A DNA stretch of 58,000 bases from Adiantum capillus-veneris (GCA_014529385.2 CM043942.1:54750647-54808646), one strand, 5' to 3'; counted from the stretch's first letter, positions 43,292 through 55,863 are shown. Notes: a model not told the origin generated them from the sequence alone. Numbers and translations: made by a program.

Positions 43292-44840
43292 TGTGTGTCA
43301 TTTTTGCTCCCGTGGAAGATACCAAGCATCTTTTTGAGAAAGTCAGTAACAAGGTCAAGAATGAATCCAATGGTGGGACCGTGATCGAGACATAATAGCA
43401 CAGATCACTATAGCTATCGGGTCTATTAGCATTCTTGAAGTTGCAGCTGCCAATCTTTCACTCCCTTTAGAACAAGTCACAACAAGTACTTTGGCACTTC
43501 AAGCCCTAGTTGCTACTCCTCTTTACCTTCAAAGATAAGCACTCAAGCATCTATACCCGTGGCTCGATTATTATAAATTGCAAGGAATAGAAGAGAGGGT
43601 TTCACAGAGCCAAGATAGCACTGGTTCTTGTCAAGCTTCTAATGGCTCAATAATGGTTAAGCCGTAGGCAAGTCTTGTAGGACTCCATTATTAAGACCAT
43701 AGCTCTCGACGGTATCCCCGTTAACTGCATAAAGCAGGCGTGCTTTAAGGATGAAAAATCCCTATTCTACTTACTCTTTTGCAAGTAATAACACCAACCA
43801 TTTGTAGCAATCTTGAGGTAAGAAAATATGGAGAAAGTCCCTAACTCACACACGCCTATGTACAGTGAAATGGTAGGGATAACCAAAATGTTTGAGTGAT
43901 TTGATAGGGTGAGGTAGCTTACTATGGCAATTATGGAAAGCCGAAAAACGGCTATCAATGGCAACAACGATCATAATCGAAATCGCAACACGATCACAAT
44001 CCCAATATCATGACACCCTACATCGTCTACAAAATAGCTAAAAGAACATACTCGTGCAACCAAATCAACATGGTAATCAAATTCAAAACATCATTTTGTA
44101 CCATCATAAAAGAGTATAATCACTTCTTGATTGGATCAAACAAAAGAGATATTACCTGTGTATATTTGTTTGTAAGCTAACCTGTTGGCTGCTTGTAGGT
44201 TACCTTGTTGCTACTGGCAATTTGTTTCTGTCATAACTTGGTCAAACAAACTCAGAACATAGACTTCCAGATACTCAAAACGACGGGAACAGGTCTGGTC
44301 TACAAGGCTACGTAGCCAGAATTGCGAAAAACGCATTTTTTGGGCTGAAAACTCAACTTTTTTGGTCTCCACTACTAAACAACTTATTTTTGGGTCTCCA
44401 CTACTTTTTCAATTTTAAGCCTACCCATGCATTTTAAGCTAAAACACATAAATATAACACATTGATACTAATAAAAATCTCAGTTTTAATTACGTTTTTA
44501 TTATACTGTTCATAGACAAACTATCTGTTGTTCATTAATCTTTATGAAATATATCTTTGGTGTAGTATTTGAAAAGAAGAGAGTATATTTTTTCTCTTAA
44601 TATCTTAAACTCATTCATATAAGCTCTATCTAATAGACTATTCAACAATCTTTCAAATCATGCTAAACGAAAGATATGGCTTACGACATTCTTTTCGACT
44701 TTAAGAACTTCAAAATTTAGTCCTATTACATCTTCATTGATTATCGTATAAGCGTAGAAAGGGGGGTCATATTCCCTAATATGAGTCGTATATAGGGGTT
44801 TTTTCAAAGTTGTCCGCTCGCAGTGGAAAGCAGAAGAGGT
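43292..44840. other. Non-coding interval between integrase side and accessory ORF
   Basis: No domain was recognised. The interval contains a tandem TCTCCACTACT segment near 44370-44410 (two copies here, one in the repeat at 55410). Confidence 0.45.
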
Positions 44841-45919
44841 CATGAAAAGAGATGAGCTAGCCCAACATCAAATGATATATTTGAGGCAAGAAGTGGAAAG
44901 GGCACGGGGCCAAACTACAAATCCAAATCCAAGTGACCTTAGAGACAACACCCAATACGAGCCTCTAGAACTCCCTAATAGTTCCAAAGAACCATGACTA
45001 GTGGAGATACCTCCACAAATCCAAGAAGAAGGACAAGTGTTAAAAGCAGAAGAGGAGGCTCATCTTTGTACTCTAATAGAGAAAGCAATCAAAGAGAGCT
45101 CAGAAGCTGCCATAGAGTGGGAACAGAGGATGCTACACTCCATGGGTGTCCAAAATATTGACACAAATGTAACCACAACAGAAAGGATGCAACCATCCCT
45201 TCCTTATCCTCTACTCAGTATGAAGTAATGACCATGAAAAAGCGCATCCAAATGGAGGAGCCAACACCACTTTTTGATGGTGATATCAAAGATCACAAGG
45301 CCTCCAAATGTATAGTGGACTCACATCCTAAATGTAAAAAAGGGTGGCTTTCCAAATATCCAACATACCTTGTATGTCTGGTTGACGCGTCAAAGTCAGT
45401 AAGGGATGATGTCTCCTTCTACCCAGTGCCGCAAATGAGGTCCTGGAAAGATCATGCAATGTTGTTGCAAAGGCATTCAAATTGGCTGAATTATCCTAAT
45501 CTTCCACATCCAAGGAGCGAGAGACAATAAAGAGAACTTATGTGATGAAAACCCTCACCGGTGCCATTAAGCTTTTCACTGGCTCTCTTGACTTGAGCTG
45601 TGTGATGCTTAGAAAGATATGTAAAACAATGCTAGCCTGCATCAAGGAGTTCGCGTCGTCCAAAGCCACAGACTCAACATTATTATCAACGAGCGACACT
45701 GTCACCAAGATGATTTATGATTTGTCAAAGAAGCCATCCTCGGAGGTGCTCCACTTATTCTATCAAAGATTGATGTTCCTGCCAATCTTCCATATGCAAG
45801 CATTCAAGGAAGCCTTCTACATCGACTTATTCACTTATGACAGCAGGATCTTTGGCCCTACAATCAACATGGGCAACGTGAGATATGAGTCATACATAAA
45901 GCCACTAGGCTTCCATTGA
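44841..45919 (+). pseudogene. Accessory 3' ORF of retrotransposon C (copy B)
   Basis: Three successive frames together encode about 350 residues. The first (44841-45228) is charged and helical, coiled-coil-like (D-E-L-A-Q-H-Q-M-I-Y-L-R-Q-E-V-E-R-A-R), with one TGA near 44997. The second (45228-45530) has F-D-G-D-I-K-D and I-V-D-S-H-P-K-C-K-K-G-W. The third (45515-45919) has V-M-K-T-L-T-G-A-I, D-L-S-C-V-M-L-R-K-I, L-M-F-L-P and I-F-G-P-T. Segments two and three align end to end with the frame at 1-688, in a clearly different element. It sits between integrase and the polypurine tract, where some plant gypsy elements carry env-like or antisense ORFs, but no signal peptide or membrane segment is seen. 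Function unknown. Confidence 0.7.
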
Positions 45920-46006
45920 CAAAAGCTGAAGAAGAAGCTGCCACCAACTCAAAAAAACAAATCACCAACACATGGAAAGCTCATGCCGAGGACGACATTG
46001 ACGTGG

Positions 46007-46019
46007 AGGGGGGGGGGAG
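46007..46019 (+). other. Polypurine tract of element C
   Basis: GGAGGGGGGGGGGAG-type purine run immediately before the LTR start, about 90 bases after the accessory ORF, the same layout as at 739-751. Confidence 0.75.
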
Positions 46020-46846
46020 TCTTAACAACTGAACACAAGAAAGCGTATTTTTGTATCATATAATTTGACGAATACATTTGTAATTATTTTTTGGGACTCC
46101 ATTGAGTTTCCAGATTGTAACCTATTGAATATGCATATCAATAAAACCCATGGTAGAAAGTAGAATTTAATTTTGATGAGTTAGAACCTCCAAGGCTGAG
46201 GTTTAAAAGCCAATTTTTGTAAACCTAAGACAACTTTTGAATCAATCATCTTTTTGAGCTCTACGAAGTGTATCGTGATTGTGTGTTGTGTGTTCAGAGT
46301 GAGTGACAGCTTCTTTTCTTCCTTAGATGTGCTACTAAAGCTACATTGCAAAGGCGACTACACCATTGTGTTAGAACGCCAAGCTTGCACAATTTGGTCT
46401 CCTCGCAAAGCGCTCTCCACGATCTTTGAGGTGAGTTTTCTCTCTCAAACCGTGCATCCGTTTTATGATTGCTATATGTTATTGCATTCACGGAAAGCCA
46501 AGCTACATCTTAGGCATAAGCACTTTGAGAATCGATGACCTATAATTTTGGGCCTCTCTTCATACGCGATTTTCACACAAAGTGGTTGCAGGTAGTAGAT
46601 TGGGTTAGGGACTAAAGGGTAGTGTCTTCTAAGTGTGTAGACGTTATCCTTGAGATTCATGACGATTCGATGACGTTAGGAAATGTTTTGGAGAGTTCAA
46701 GCATCGTAGGTAAAGCAGCGGTTGTGTACACCTAGTGTGCTTTGAGTTGATTTCCCTTGGTAGTGATTATCTAGAGAGGTCGAGTAGATGATTGACACCC
46801 ATCTATTTGTTTCCATGCACCTACGGATCAAGCTCTGCTCTTGGTT
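46020..46846 (+). mobile_element. 3' LTR of element C (right edge uncertain)
   Basis: It begins TCTTAACAAC after the polypurine tract, so the canonical TG start is mutated. It carries a TATA-like TTTAAAAG (46203-46210) and GACTACACCAT (46356-46366), which also occurs in the LTR at 752-1680. Weak similarity between the two LTRs reaches the ATGCACCTAC block near 46814. The next sequence (46847 on) is a different tandemly repeated unit. Confidence 0.55.
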
Positions 46847-47053
46847 GACATCTTGTTTGTTGTCCAAGCAATGTATCTGCCCAAAAACACTCCTTTTGAT
46901 TGGTTGATGGTTTCTTTGTTGGTGCATCATGTCACATACATATTATGATTACTTTTATCTTTGTGAGACACACTGATTGAACACCACTAGCATACTGCAT
47001 TTCATTCATGATCTAAGTTCTCTTGCGTCCTAGCAGCATATTTGCTAGGTGGT

Positions 47054-47089
47054 CCCCCCCCCCCCCCCCCCCCCCCCCCAAGATTTCCA
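47054..47089 (+). repeat. Poly-C tract, 36 bases
   Basis: An uninterrupted C run. The matching run in the second copy has 19 C (48256-48274). Such runs are prone to sequencing and assembly error. Confidence 0.9.
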
Positions 47090-47099
47090 ACCCGGCATT

Positions 47100-47880
47100 G
47101 ATGATGCCTAGGAATTGTCTTGGTGTAGAGGCCACCCGAACTAATTTGCCTCCCTTAAAATGCTTCTCATTCAGTGATTAACGTGGTTTTAGTTCAGTCT
47201 TCACGTGCAATCTTAACTTGATTGTAGCCACTGTGATCGTTTATAAAGCTATACATTTCATGGCCTAGAATCTCATCCAATAGCATGTCTGTAAAGGGCA
47301 TGGGAAGGGTCCTTGATAATCTGAGCAATCAAATTCCTATAATCCACACACACCCTCAACTTGCCATTCTTCTTGGGAACTACCACTATTGGAAACAACT
47401 AGTCATGGCTCGGCACCTCTATTATGAACCCTGCATTGAAAAGATTGTCTATCTCCTCCTTGACCTTCTTAGCATAGTTGGGGTTCATCTTGTATCTCTG
47501 CAGTCTCACTGGTCTAGAATCTGGCTTTAGTGGTATTTGATGTTGGCATACCTTTGGATCTTCTCCTTTCAAATCAATATATTCCCAAGAAAATACATCC
47601 TTGTATTTCTGGAACAGTGCCTTTGCTTTTTCCTTGATCTCTGTCTTCAGGTGCTTATTGATCTTGATCATTTGAGGGTTCTCCTCTGAGTTGAGATTCT
47701 TCCACTTCTTGTTCATTTGGAAGTAGCCAATTTGGACCTCCTCCCTTGTGCTTATCCAATGACTCAGCTTCCTTCTCAGTCCTAATACCAACATCATAAT
47801 TATTGAAGGGATCAATCAATTCTAGTAGTCCATTATGTGTTCTGATCAACTGCTTGTTTTCCTTGCTCAGAGTCAATATG
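47100..47880 (-). pseudogene. Ty3/gypsy RT N-terminal fragment (tandem copy 1)
   Basis: The minus strand encodes the pre-RT linker and RT start: L-F-Q-K-Y-K-D-V-F-S-W-E-Y-I-D-L-K-G, V-C-Q-H-Q-I-P-L-K-P, L-F-N-A-G-F-I-I-E-V, F-P-I-V-V-V-P-K-K-N-G-K-L-R-V-C-V-D-Y-R near 47360, and H-S-G-Y-N-Q-V-K-I-A near 47200. It ends before the catalytic YVDD motif. Frame changes near 47700 and a stop near 47400 are present. It is closely related to the RT at 40046 but from another subfamily. Confidence 0.82.
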
Positions 47881-48255
47881 ACTGGTTTCTGGTGCTATTT
47901 TGAAAACAAACTTATCCTATGCTTGTTGTTCTGGTGGTCGTCCATATAATAGATGAACTAGGTGTTTCCCAGGATGCAGTTCAGTGAACTGGTATGGGTA
48001 CTGTCTTTTCTTCCTTTCTGCTTGTTCTTGTCAATCAATAGAGTAATTGACATCTTGTTTGTTGTCCAAGCAATGTATCTGCCCAAAAACACTCCTTTTG
48101 ATTGGTTGATGGTTTCTTTGTTGGTGCATCATGTCACATACATATTATGATTACTTTTATCTTTGTGAGACACACTGATTGAACACCACTAGCATGCTGC
48201 ATTTCATTCATGATCTAAGTTCTCTTGCGTCCTAGCAGCATATTTGCTAGGTGGT

Positions 48256-48274
48256 CCCCCCCCCCCCCCCCCCC
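48256..48274 (+). repeat. Poly-C tract, 19 bases
   Basis: Counterpart of the 36-base C run at 47054-47089. Confidence 0.9.
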
Positions 48275-48302
48275 AAGATTTCCAACCCGGCATTGATGAT
48301 GC

Positions 48303-49080
48303 CTCTGGGAATTGTCTTGGTGTAGAGGCCACCCGAACTAATTTGCCTCCCTTAAAATGCTTCTCATTCAGTGATTAACGTGGTTTTAGTTCAGTCTTCA
48401 CGTGCAATCTTAACTTGATTGTAGCCACTGTGATCGTTTATAAAGCTATACATTTCATGGCCTAGAATCTCATCCAATAGCATGTCTGTAAAGGGCATGG
48501 GAAGGGGTCCTTGATAATCCGAGCAATCAAATTCCTATAATCCACACACACCCTCAACTTGCCATTCTTCTTGGAAACTACCACTATTGGAAACAACTAG
48601 TCATTGCTCGGCCACCTCTATTATGAACCCTGCATTGAGAAGATTGTCTATCTCCTCCTTGACCTTCTTAGCATAGTTGGGGTTCATCTTGTATCTCTGC
48701 AGTCTCACTGGTCTAGAATCTGGCTTTAGTGGTATTTGATGTTGGCATACCTTTGGATCTTCTCCTTTCAAATCAATATATTCCCAAGAAAATACATCCT
48801 TGTATTTCTGGAATAGTGCCTTTGCTTTTTCCTTGATCTCTGTCTTCAGGTGCTTATTGATCTTGATCATTCGAGGGTTCTCCTCTGAGTTGAGATTCTT
48901 CCACTTCTTGCTCATTTGGAAGTAGCCAATTTGGACCTCCTCCCTTGTGCTTATCCAATGACTCAGCTTCCTTCTCAGTCCTAATACCAACATCATAATT
49001 ATTGAAGGGATCAATCAATTCTAGTAGTCCATTATGTGTTCTGATCAACTGCTTGTTTCCTTGCTCAGAGTCAATATGAC
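48303..49080 (-). pseudogene. Ty3/gypsy RT N-terminal fragment (tandem copy 2)
   Basis: The same RT start as in copy 1, with matching motifs (YKDVFSWEYIDLKG, VCQHQIPL). The long frame runs 49014-48601 and here ends in I-I-E-V-A-E-Q because of a small indel, so the copies broke independently after duplication. Confidence 0.82.
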
Positions 49081-49317
49081 TGGTTTCTGGTGCTATTTTG
49101 AAAACAAACTTATCCTATGCTTGTTGTTCTGGTGGTCGTCCATATAATAGATGAACTAGGTGTTTCCCAGGATGCAGTTTAGTGAACTGGTATGGGTACT
49201 GTCTTTTCTTCCTTTCTGCTTGTTCTTGTCAATCAATAGAGTAATTAAATCTATCTCTGTCAATGGGAAAATGTTCATTGAAGCCAATTCACTGATCTTC
49301 TTAGTGATGTACTTTTT

Positions 49318-49593
49318 GTTGAAGATGATGAAACAGGAAACAGAAGGAAGACAGCAACTCAGAGTAGGAAGAAGATGGAGAAGGAGAAGACACAGAGCTT
49401 GTGTACGAGATCTCTGTAGTCTGTCTCTCTGTATTAGAATAATAATGTATCCAAACTCAGAGCTACAAAGCTTATATGAAACCCTAAGAGATAAGGTGTC
49501 CTTTCACACCGGATGTCCAGGGGGAAAAACCCAGTGGGAGAAAAGTGCCCCTGGTGAAGCGCGTATACACACTAACACTACTTCATGTCTACA
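49318..49593 (-). mobile_element. 3' LTR of the antisense copia element
   Basis: On the minus strand it starts TGTAGACATGAAG and ends CTTCAACA, 276 bases, with a TATA-like ATATAAGC (about 49467-49475) and a GGGTTTTTCCCCC segment. It follows a purine run (CACTACAGGGGGGATT on the minus strand, about 49594-49609) and the RNase H stop. Confidence 0.72.
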
Positions 49594-49606
49594 AATCCCC
49601 CCTGTA
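49594..49606 (-). other. Polypurine tract of the antisense copia element
   Basis: Minus-strand ACAGGGGGGATT directly precedes the LTR start TGTAGAC. Confidence 0.7.
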
Positions 49607-49640
49607 GTGATAGTGTGAATCCGTACAAGGTAGCAGATCA

Positions 49641-52600
49641 TCATGTGTATGAGAGGAAGCCCAAAGCTTTTTGGAAAGCTTCAAACTTTTCTCGTGATAA
49701 CGCCTTCGTAAATAGATCTGCAATGTTATCCTGTGTAGGACAGTAAGTTAGTGTGATCTCCCCTGCATGTAGCCTTTCCCTGACATAGTGGTAGTGAAAC
49801 TCTATGTGGATTGTTCTTGCATGAAATACTGGATTCCTTGCAACTGCCATAGCACTCTGACTGTCAGTGAAAATGGTAGTGGGTGCCTGTTGACACTCAC
49901 AAAGATCTACCAATAACCTGCGTATCCATACACAATCAACTGTTGCCGTGAAAGCTGCCCTGTACTCAGCTTCACAAGTTGATGTAGCCACTGTGGGTTG
50001 CTTCTTGCTTAGCCAAGATATACATGCATTTCCCAAGAAAAAACAATTGCCACTTGTGGAATGTCGTGTGTCAAAATCACCAGCCCAATCTGAATCGCTG
50101 TAACCAAGAAGCTGCATAGAACTGTGCTTTCCATACATATCCCCCCTTGGAAAGAACATGGCAAGATTAGGGGTACCTGAAAGGTAACGAAGTATGCGCT
50201 TCACAGCCTGCCAATGATGCATACCTGGGCTGTGCATAAATCTGCTTGCTTGTGAAACCCCAAATTGAATGTCTGGACGAGTGTTGCCTGCCAAATATAT
50301 CAAGCAACCAACCGCTGCTGCATAAGTATGTACATCAAAAGTTTCTCTAGCATCATGCATGCTCAACTTTGATCCAATTTCTACGGGTGTAGAGATTGGC
50401 TTACAATTTTGCATACCAAACTTGTCCAAAATTTTATGCAAATATTTTGCCTGCAACATGTATATGCCATCTTCTGATTGCACAAACTGAATACCAAGTA
50501 ATAATGTAGCAAACCAAGATCAGACATCTCAAAGGTTTTTCTCAAAGCATCTTTAAACGCTTCAATTTCATCTGCACTATTGCCTGTAAGAAGCATATCA
50601 TCCACATAAAGTGTTAGCATAATGAGAACTCCATCTCTCTTTTTGACATACAAAGTACTTTCTGTTGGACTATTCTGAAATCCCTGGCCAATCAAATAAG
50701 TATGTATCTTCTCTCATACCATGCTCTTGGAGCCTGTTTTGAGACACATACAAAGCTTTACGCAATCTACATACCTTTTGCTCTTGACCTTTTACAACAA
50801 AACCACTTGGTTGACTTACATAAACTTCTTCCTGCAAATCACCATTCAAAAAAGCAGTTTTGATATCCAACTGATGCACTTTCCAACCATGATGAGCAGC
50901 AATTGCAACTAGTGATCTAACTGTGGACGCACGAGAAGTAGGAGCAAAGGTTTCATCATAATCTATGCCTTTCTGTTGCGCATAGCCTTTTGCCACAAGC
51001 TTGCTTTGTACCTGTCAACAGTACCATCTTGTTTCTTTTTTACCTTAAAAACCCACTTTGTACCAATAGGCTTTTTACCTGTAGGCAAGTCCACTAGATC
51101 CCACTTATGAATAGAATCAATTTCTTGCTGCATAGCATCTTTCCACTGAACACACTCTAAAGCTTGATCAAATGAATCAGGCTCATCTGCATCACAAAGA
51201 GTGCTAAAGCAAGCCAAATCTACTTGCTCTCTGCCAAAAGTAGTACCAACACGTGTTTTTCGTGGCAACGGTGCATCCAACTTGCTATCCTGCAAAGTTT
51301 TCTGAACCCATTTAGGCAAGGTTCTTTCTTCCCTGAGAACTTCTTGCTCTTCACGCACAATTTCCTCTACATCATAAGGTGTCACATGCTGATCAAAAGA
51401 TTGATCAAGATTATCAACCTGCTGTGATTCTTGATTCTCCACAAAATAAGGAAGCAAACCTTCAAATACATCATGTGTCTGCATATGAGGTACATCAAAA
51501 GCAACCATAGGTTGAGCAGCAGTTTCTGCAAAAATTACATCGCGACTTTCAAAAATCTTATTTGTAGCAGGATTGTAAAGTCTATAACCTTTACTTCCAC
51601 TACTGTACCCACAAATATACATTTGATTGCCTTATCATCAAGCTTCCCACGTAACTGCTGAGGGATGTGAGCATAAGCAAGACAACCAAAAACACGAAGA
51701 TAACTGACTGAAGGTTTTTTGTCATACCAAGCTTCATATGCAGTAATGGTCTTCAAGGCACGAGTAGGACACCTGTTCAAAACATGTGCTGCACAAGCAA
51801 CTGCCTCCATCCATAGCTTATGAGGCAAACTCTTAGCCTTGAACATACATCTAGCTGTCTCCATTAAGACCTGTTCTTCCTTTCTGCAACACCATTCTGT
51901 TGTGCTGTGTATGGCAGGCATAGTGCATTGGTGTTTAATGCCTTTCTTCCCAAAAAACCCTTAAATGCACCTGACATGTATTCACCTCCTCGATCGGTAC
52001 GAAGAGTCTGTACTTTGCAACCTGTTTCATTTTCAACCATGGCGACATAATGTTGAAAAACTGCAAACACATCTGACTTTGCTTTGAGTGGATACACCCA
52101 ACAAAACCTGGAAAAGTCATCAATGAAGGTCACAAAATAAAGGCTGTTTCCTATAGATGGCGTCCTCATAGGCCACACATACATCACTGTGTACAAGCTG
52201 CAACTTTCGTGTCGCTCTAACTGAACCATCCTGCGAAAATGCAAATCTGTGCATCTTTCCAAGAACGCAACCTTCACATACATGTCTTGGTGGCTTCTCC
52301 AATAAAGACAAATCATGCACCATATTATGACGTTGTAAAGTCATCAAAATGCCATAACTAACATGCCCAAATCTAGCATGCCACAACTCAGCATCCTGCA
52401 TGGCCTGAGTCTTTGTTTCTGGAATACATACCTGAATCTGCTTTTCATAATGATCTAGCACAAATAGTCCATTTTCCAGCGTACCTGTAGTGATAAGAGA
52501 ATAACCAGTCTCTCGATCTCGTACAATACATCTGGTCATCCTCAAAAATGACCCGAAGACCATTTTTTGCAAGAGAGGATACAGACAACAAATTCTTCTT

Positions 52601-53512
52601 GATCCCTGGAACATATAAGACATCTGGCAAGCATAAATCTGAAGCATCTGAAATGGTAATCAAAATCTTACCAACGCCTTTGATTGGATAAGAAGCATTA
52701 TTTGCACATGTCACCTTCTTTCCTGCTGGAGCTGCATCCAATGAACAAAACAAATCCTTCCTTGAAGTAATATGCCTGGATGCACCACTATCAAAGTACC
52801 AAATCATTTGTGTCTTGTCAACACTGTAAGCAGAAAAATCTGAACATACTACAAAAGCATAAGAATCCTGCACAAAGTTTGCAGACTCTTCTTTAGCTGT
52901 AGAAGAATCACCAGAAGCTGAAACAACCAAACTTACTTGACTCTTTCTTCTTTTCTTTAGCAATTCGCTTTTTACACTCACTAATGTAGTGACCAGGTTT
53001 CTTGCAGTAGTGACATTTACCTTTCTTCTTCTTGGACTTGTCGGAATCACCTTTAGACTTCTCTGAAGACTGTCCTGCACCAGACTTGGAGTGATGAGCA
53101 CTCTCTTTACCCTGTTTTTGTTCTGTACAACAAGAGCATGATCCATACCATCCACCTGTAAAGACTTGTTCTTACGTGATTGATCCTCCTGCAATAGCAA
53201 AGCCACTAACTCTTCAAAATGAAGAGGGTCAGGATTAGCTCGCAAAGACAGAGTCAAAGAAGTCTGAAAAGTCAAATAAGATGGTGGTAGTGAATTGAGT
53301 GTTTTGGAAACCAAGTCCTTCTCTGGAATCACTTCATCAATGCTAAGCAATTGCTCTTTAAGATCCCTGATTTTTGTAAGATGCTCGACAATATCGTCAC
53401 CGTTCGTCCCCGTCTCCATCTGTATTTTGTCAATTGTTTCTTCTTCAAAACCTCTATTTCTGGCAGCGTTTCTTTCCTCCAAACATAGCTTGGCAAGTGT
53501 TCCAACATCCTT
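49641..53512 (-). pseudogene. Ty1/copia gag-pol, nearly complete but frame-broken
   Basis: The minus strand holds the whole copia order. Gag runs from the gap edge to about 53050, and the zinc knuckle CHYCKKPGHYISEC lies at 52974-53015. The protease has WYFDSGASRHI near 52780-52802. The GAG-pre-integrase block follows (E-L-W-H-A-R-F-G-H-V, V-C-E-G-C-V-L-G-K near 52270-52420). Integrase has H-S-D-V-C, then T-D-R-G-G-E-Y near 51990 and G-V-A-E-R-K-N near 51880, all three acidic positions present. RT has F-A-P-T-S-R and LYVDDMLLTG with YVDD at 50597-50608. RNase H has KKQPTVATSTCEAEYRAAF and D-S-Q-S-A, with a stop at 49641. Eight overlapping frames imply about seven frameshifts. Catalytic residues survive, so decay is recent. 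The gag start and 5' LTR fall in the gap. Confidence 0.92.
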
Positions 53513-53712
53513 NNNNNNNNNNNNNNNNNNNNNNNNNNNNNNNNNNNNNNNNNNNNNNNNNNNNNNNNNNNNNNNNNNNNNNNNNNNNNNNNNNNNNNNN
53601 NNNNNNNNNNNNNNNNNNNNNNNNNNNNNNNNNNNNNNNNNNNNNNNNNNNNNNNNNNNNNNNNNNNNNNNNNNNNNNNNNNNNNNNNNNNNNNNNNNNN
53701 NNNNNNNNNNNN
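53513..53712. other. 200-base N gap
   Basis: Exactly 200 Ns, a placeholder. It hides the 5' end of the copia element and the left edge of the 53713-58000 repeat. Confidence 0.99.
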
Positions 53713-54002
53713 AATGGGACCATTTGTGATTCATTCCATATCACCGAGTGGGGCCATTAAGCTTGCTACATTGGATGGACAGGAAATGGCAAACTAGATT
53801 AGTGGATGCAAGCTTTAAAAACATCACTTGCTGTTGACACACGCATGCTCAAAAGGACACATGTAGTTAAAAATAGGAAAAAGAAGCAAGAGCTCAAGAT
53901 TCAAGAGGCACAACAAGAAGCCAGAGAATGTGTAGCAAAGAGGAAGCACAAAAGTTATTAGATTACCAGCATTGAGGACAATGACAAAAATGTGGATCCA
54001 TA

Positions 54003-54337
54003 TATTTCTGTAAAGCTAGGAGTCAGAATGTTACCTATTCATGCATTGATCTCATGTGAATACAATTAGTTGGAATACGTAGCAACAAATTCCAAAATTG
54101 ATCCTACACCCCTTGGAAAAAACATTTACCGGATTCAATGGAACTATTAGTATTGCTATAGGTTTTGTGGATCTCATATTACATATCAATGGATATGAAT
54201 GTTCCCATAACTTTTTTGTATTATTATTAGATACCTTGAATAATCAACTAATATTGGTCACACCATGCAACGCAAATACAATGTGTATATACAATGCTTT
54301 GACAACTAGGTGCATGTTACAATGGATAGTCACATAA
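54003..54337 (+). pseudogene. Retropepsin-like domain, repeat copy
   Basis: Identical in reading frame to 42957-43291, including the same stop and frame change. It gives no independent evidence for function. Confidence 0.35.
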
Positions 54338-55863
54338 TGTGTGTCATTTTTGCTCCCGTGGAAGATACCAAGCATCTTTTTGAGAAAGTCAGTAACAAGG
54401 TCAAGAATGAATCCAATGGTGGGACCGTGATCGAGACATAATAGCACAGATCACTATAGCTATCGGGTCTATTAGCATTCTTGAAGTTGCAGCTGCCAAT
54501 CTTTCACTCCCTTTAGAACAAGTCACAACAAGTACTTTGGCACTTCAAGCCCTAGTTGCTACTCCTCTTTACCTTCAAAGATAAGCACTCAAGCATCTAT
54601 ACCCGTGGCTCGATTATTATAAATTGCAAGGAATAGAAGAGAGGGTTTCACAGAGCCAAGATAGCACTGGTTCTTGTCAAGCTTCTAATGGCTCAATAAT
54701 GGTTAAGCCGTAGGCAAGTCTTGTAGGACTCCATTATTAAGACCATAGCTCTCGACGGTATCCCCGTTAACTGCATAAAGCAGGCGTGCTTTAAGGATGA
54801 AAAATCCCTATTCTACTTACTCTTTTGCAAGTAATAACACCAACCATTTGTAGCAATCTTGAGGTAAGAAAATATGGAGAAAGTCCCTAACTCACACACG
54901 CCTATGTACAGTGAAATGGTAGGGATAACCAAAATGTTTGAGTGATTTGATAGGGTGAGGTAGCTTACTATGGCAATTATGGAAAGCCGAAAAACGGCTA
55001 TCAATGGCAACAACGATCATAATCGAAATCGTAACACGATCACAATCCCAATATCATGACACCCTACATCGTCTACAAAATAGCTAAAAGAACATACTCG
55101 TGCAACCAAATCAACATGGTAATCAAATTCAAAACATCATTTTGTACCATCATAAAAGAGTATAATCACTTCTTGATTGGATCAAACAAAAGAGATATTA
55201 CCTGTGTATATTTGTTTGTAAGCTAACCTGTTGGCTGCTTGTAGGTTACCTTGTTGCTACTGGCAATTTGTTTCTGTCATAACTTGGTCAAACAAACTCA
55301 GAACATAGACTTCCAGATACTCAAAACGACGGGAACAGGTCTGGTCTACAAGGCTACGTAGCCAGAATTGCGAAAAACGCATTTTTTGGGCTGAAAACTC
55401 AACTATTTTTGGGTCTCCACTACTTTTTCAACTTATTTTAAGCCTACCCATGCATTTTAAGCTAAAACACATAAATATAACACATTGATACTAATAAAAA
55501 TCTCAGTTTTAATTACGTTTTTATTATACTGTTCATAGACAAACTATCTGTTGTTCATTAATCTTTATGAAATATATCTTTGGTGTAGTATTTGAAAAGA
55601 AGAGAGTATATTTTTTCTCTTAATATCTTAAACTCATTCATATAAGCTCTATCTAATAGACTATTCAACAATCTTTCAAATCATGCTAAACGAAAGATAT
55701 GGCTTACGACATTCTTTTCGACTTTAAGAACTTCAAAATTTAGTCCTATTACATCTTCATTGATTATCGTATAAGCGTAGAAAGGGGGGTCATATTCCCT
55801 AATATGAGTCGTATATAGGGGTTTTTTCAAAGTTGTCCGCTCGCAGGTGGAAGCAGAAGAGGT

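Larger units (their letters stand above)
46847..48048. repeat. 1.2-kb tandem repeat, copy 1
   Basis: 1202 bases repeated at an offset of 1202 in 48049-49246. It contains a run of 36 C (47054-47089), an antisense gypsy RT fragment and a unique leader. The joint with copy 2 is at AGTAATTGACATC near 48044-48055. The first 136 bases recur again at the right edge of the window (57865-58000). Confidence 0.9.
48049..49246. repeat. 1.2-kb tandem repeat, copy 2
   Basis: Nearly identical to 46847-48048, with a shorter C run and scattered substitutions and 1-base indels. It ends at GAGTAATT, after which unique sequence (AAATCTATC) follows. Confidence 0.9.

Noticed and set aside
53295-53760. Open frames on both strands through the second N block
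   Set aside because: Artefacts of the unknown bases; only the copia gag part on the minus strand is real.
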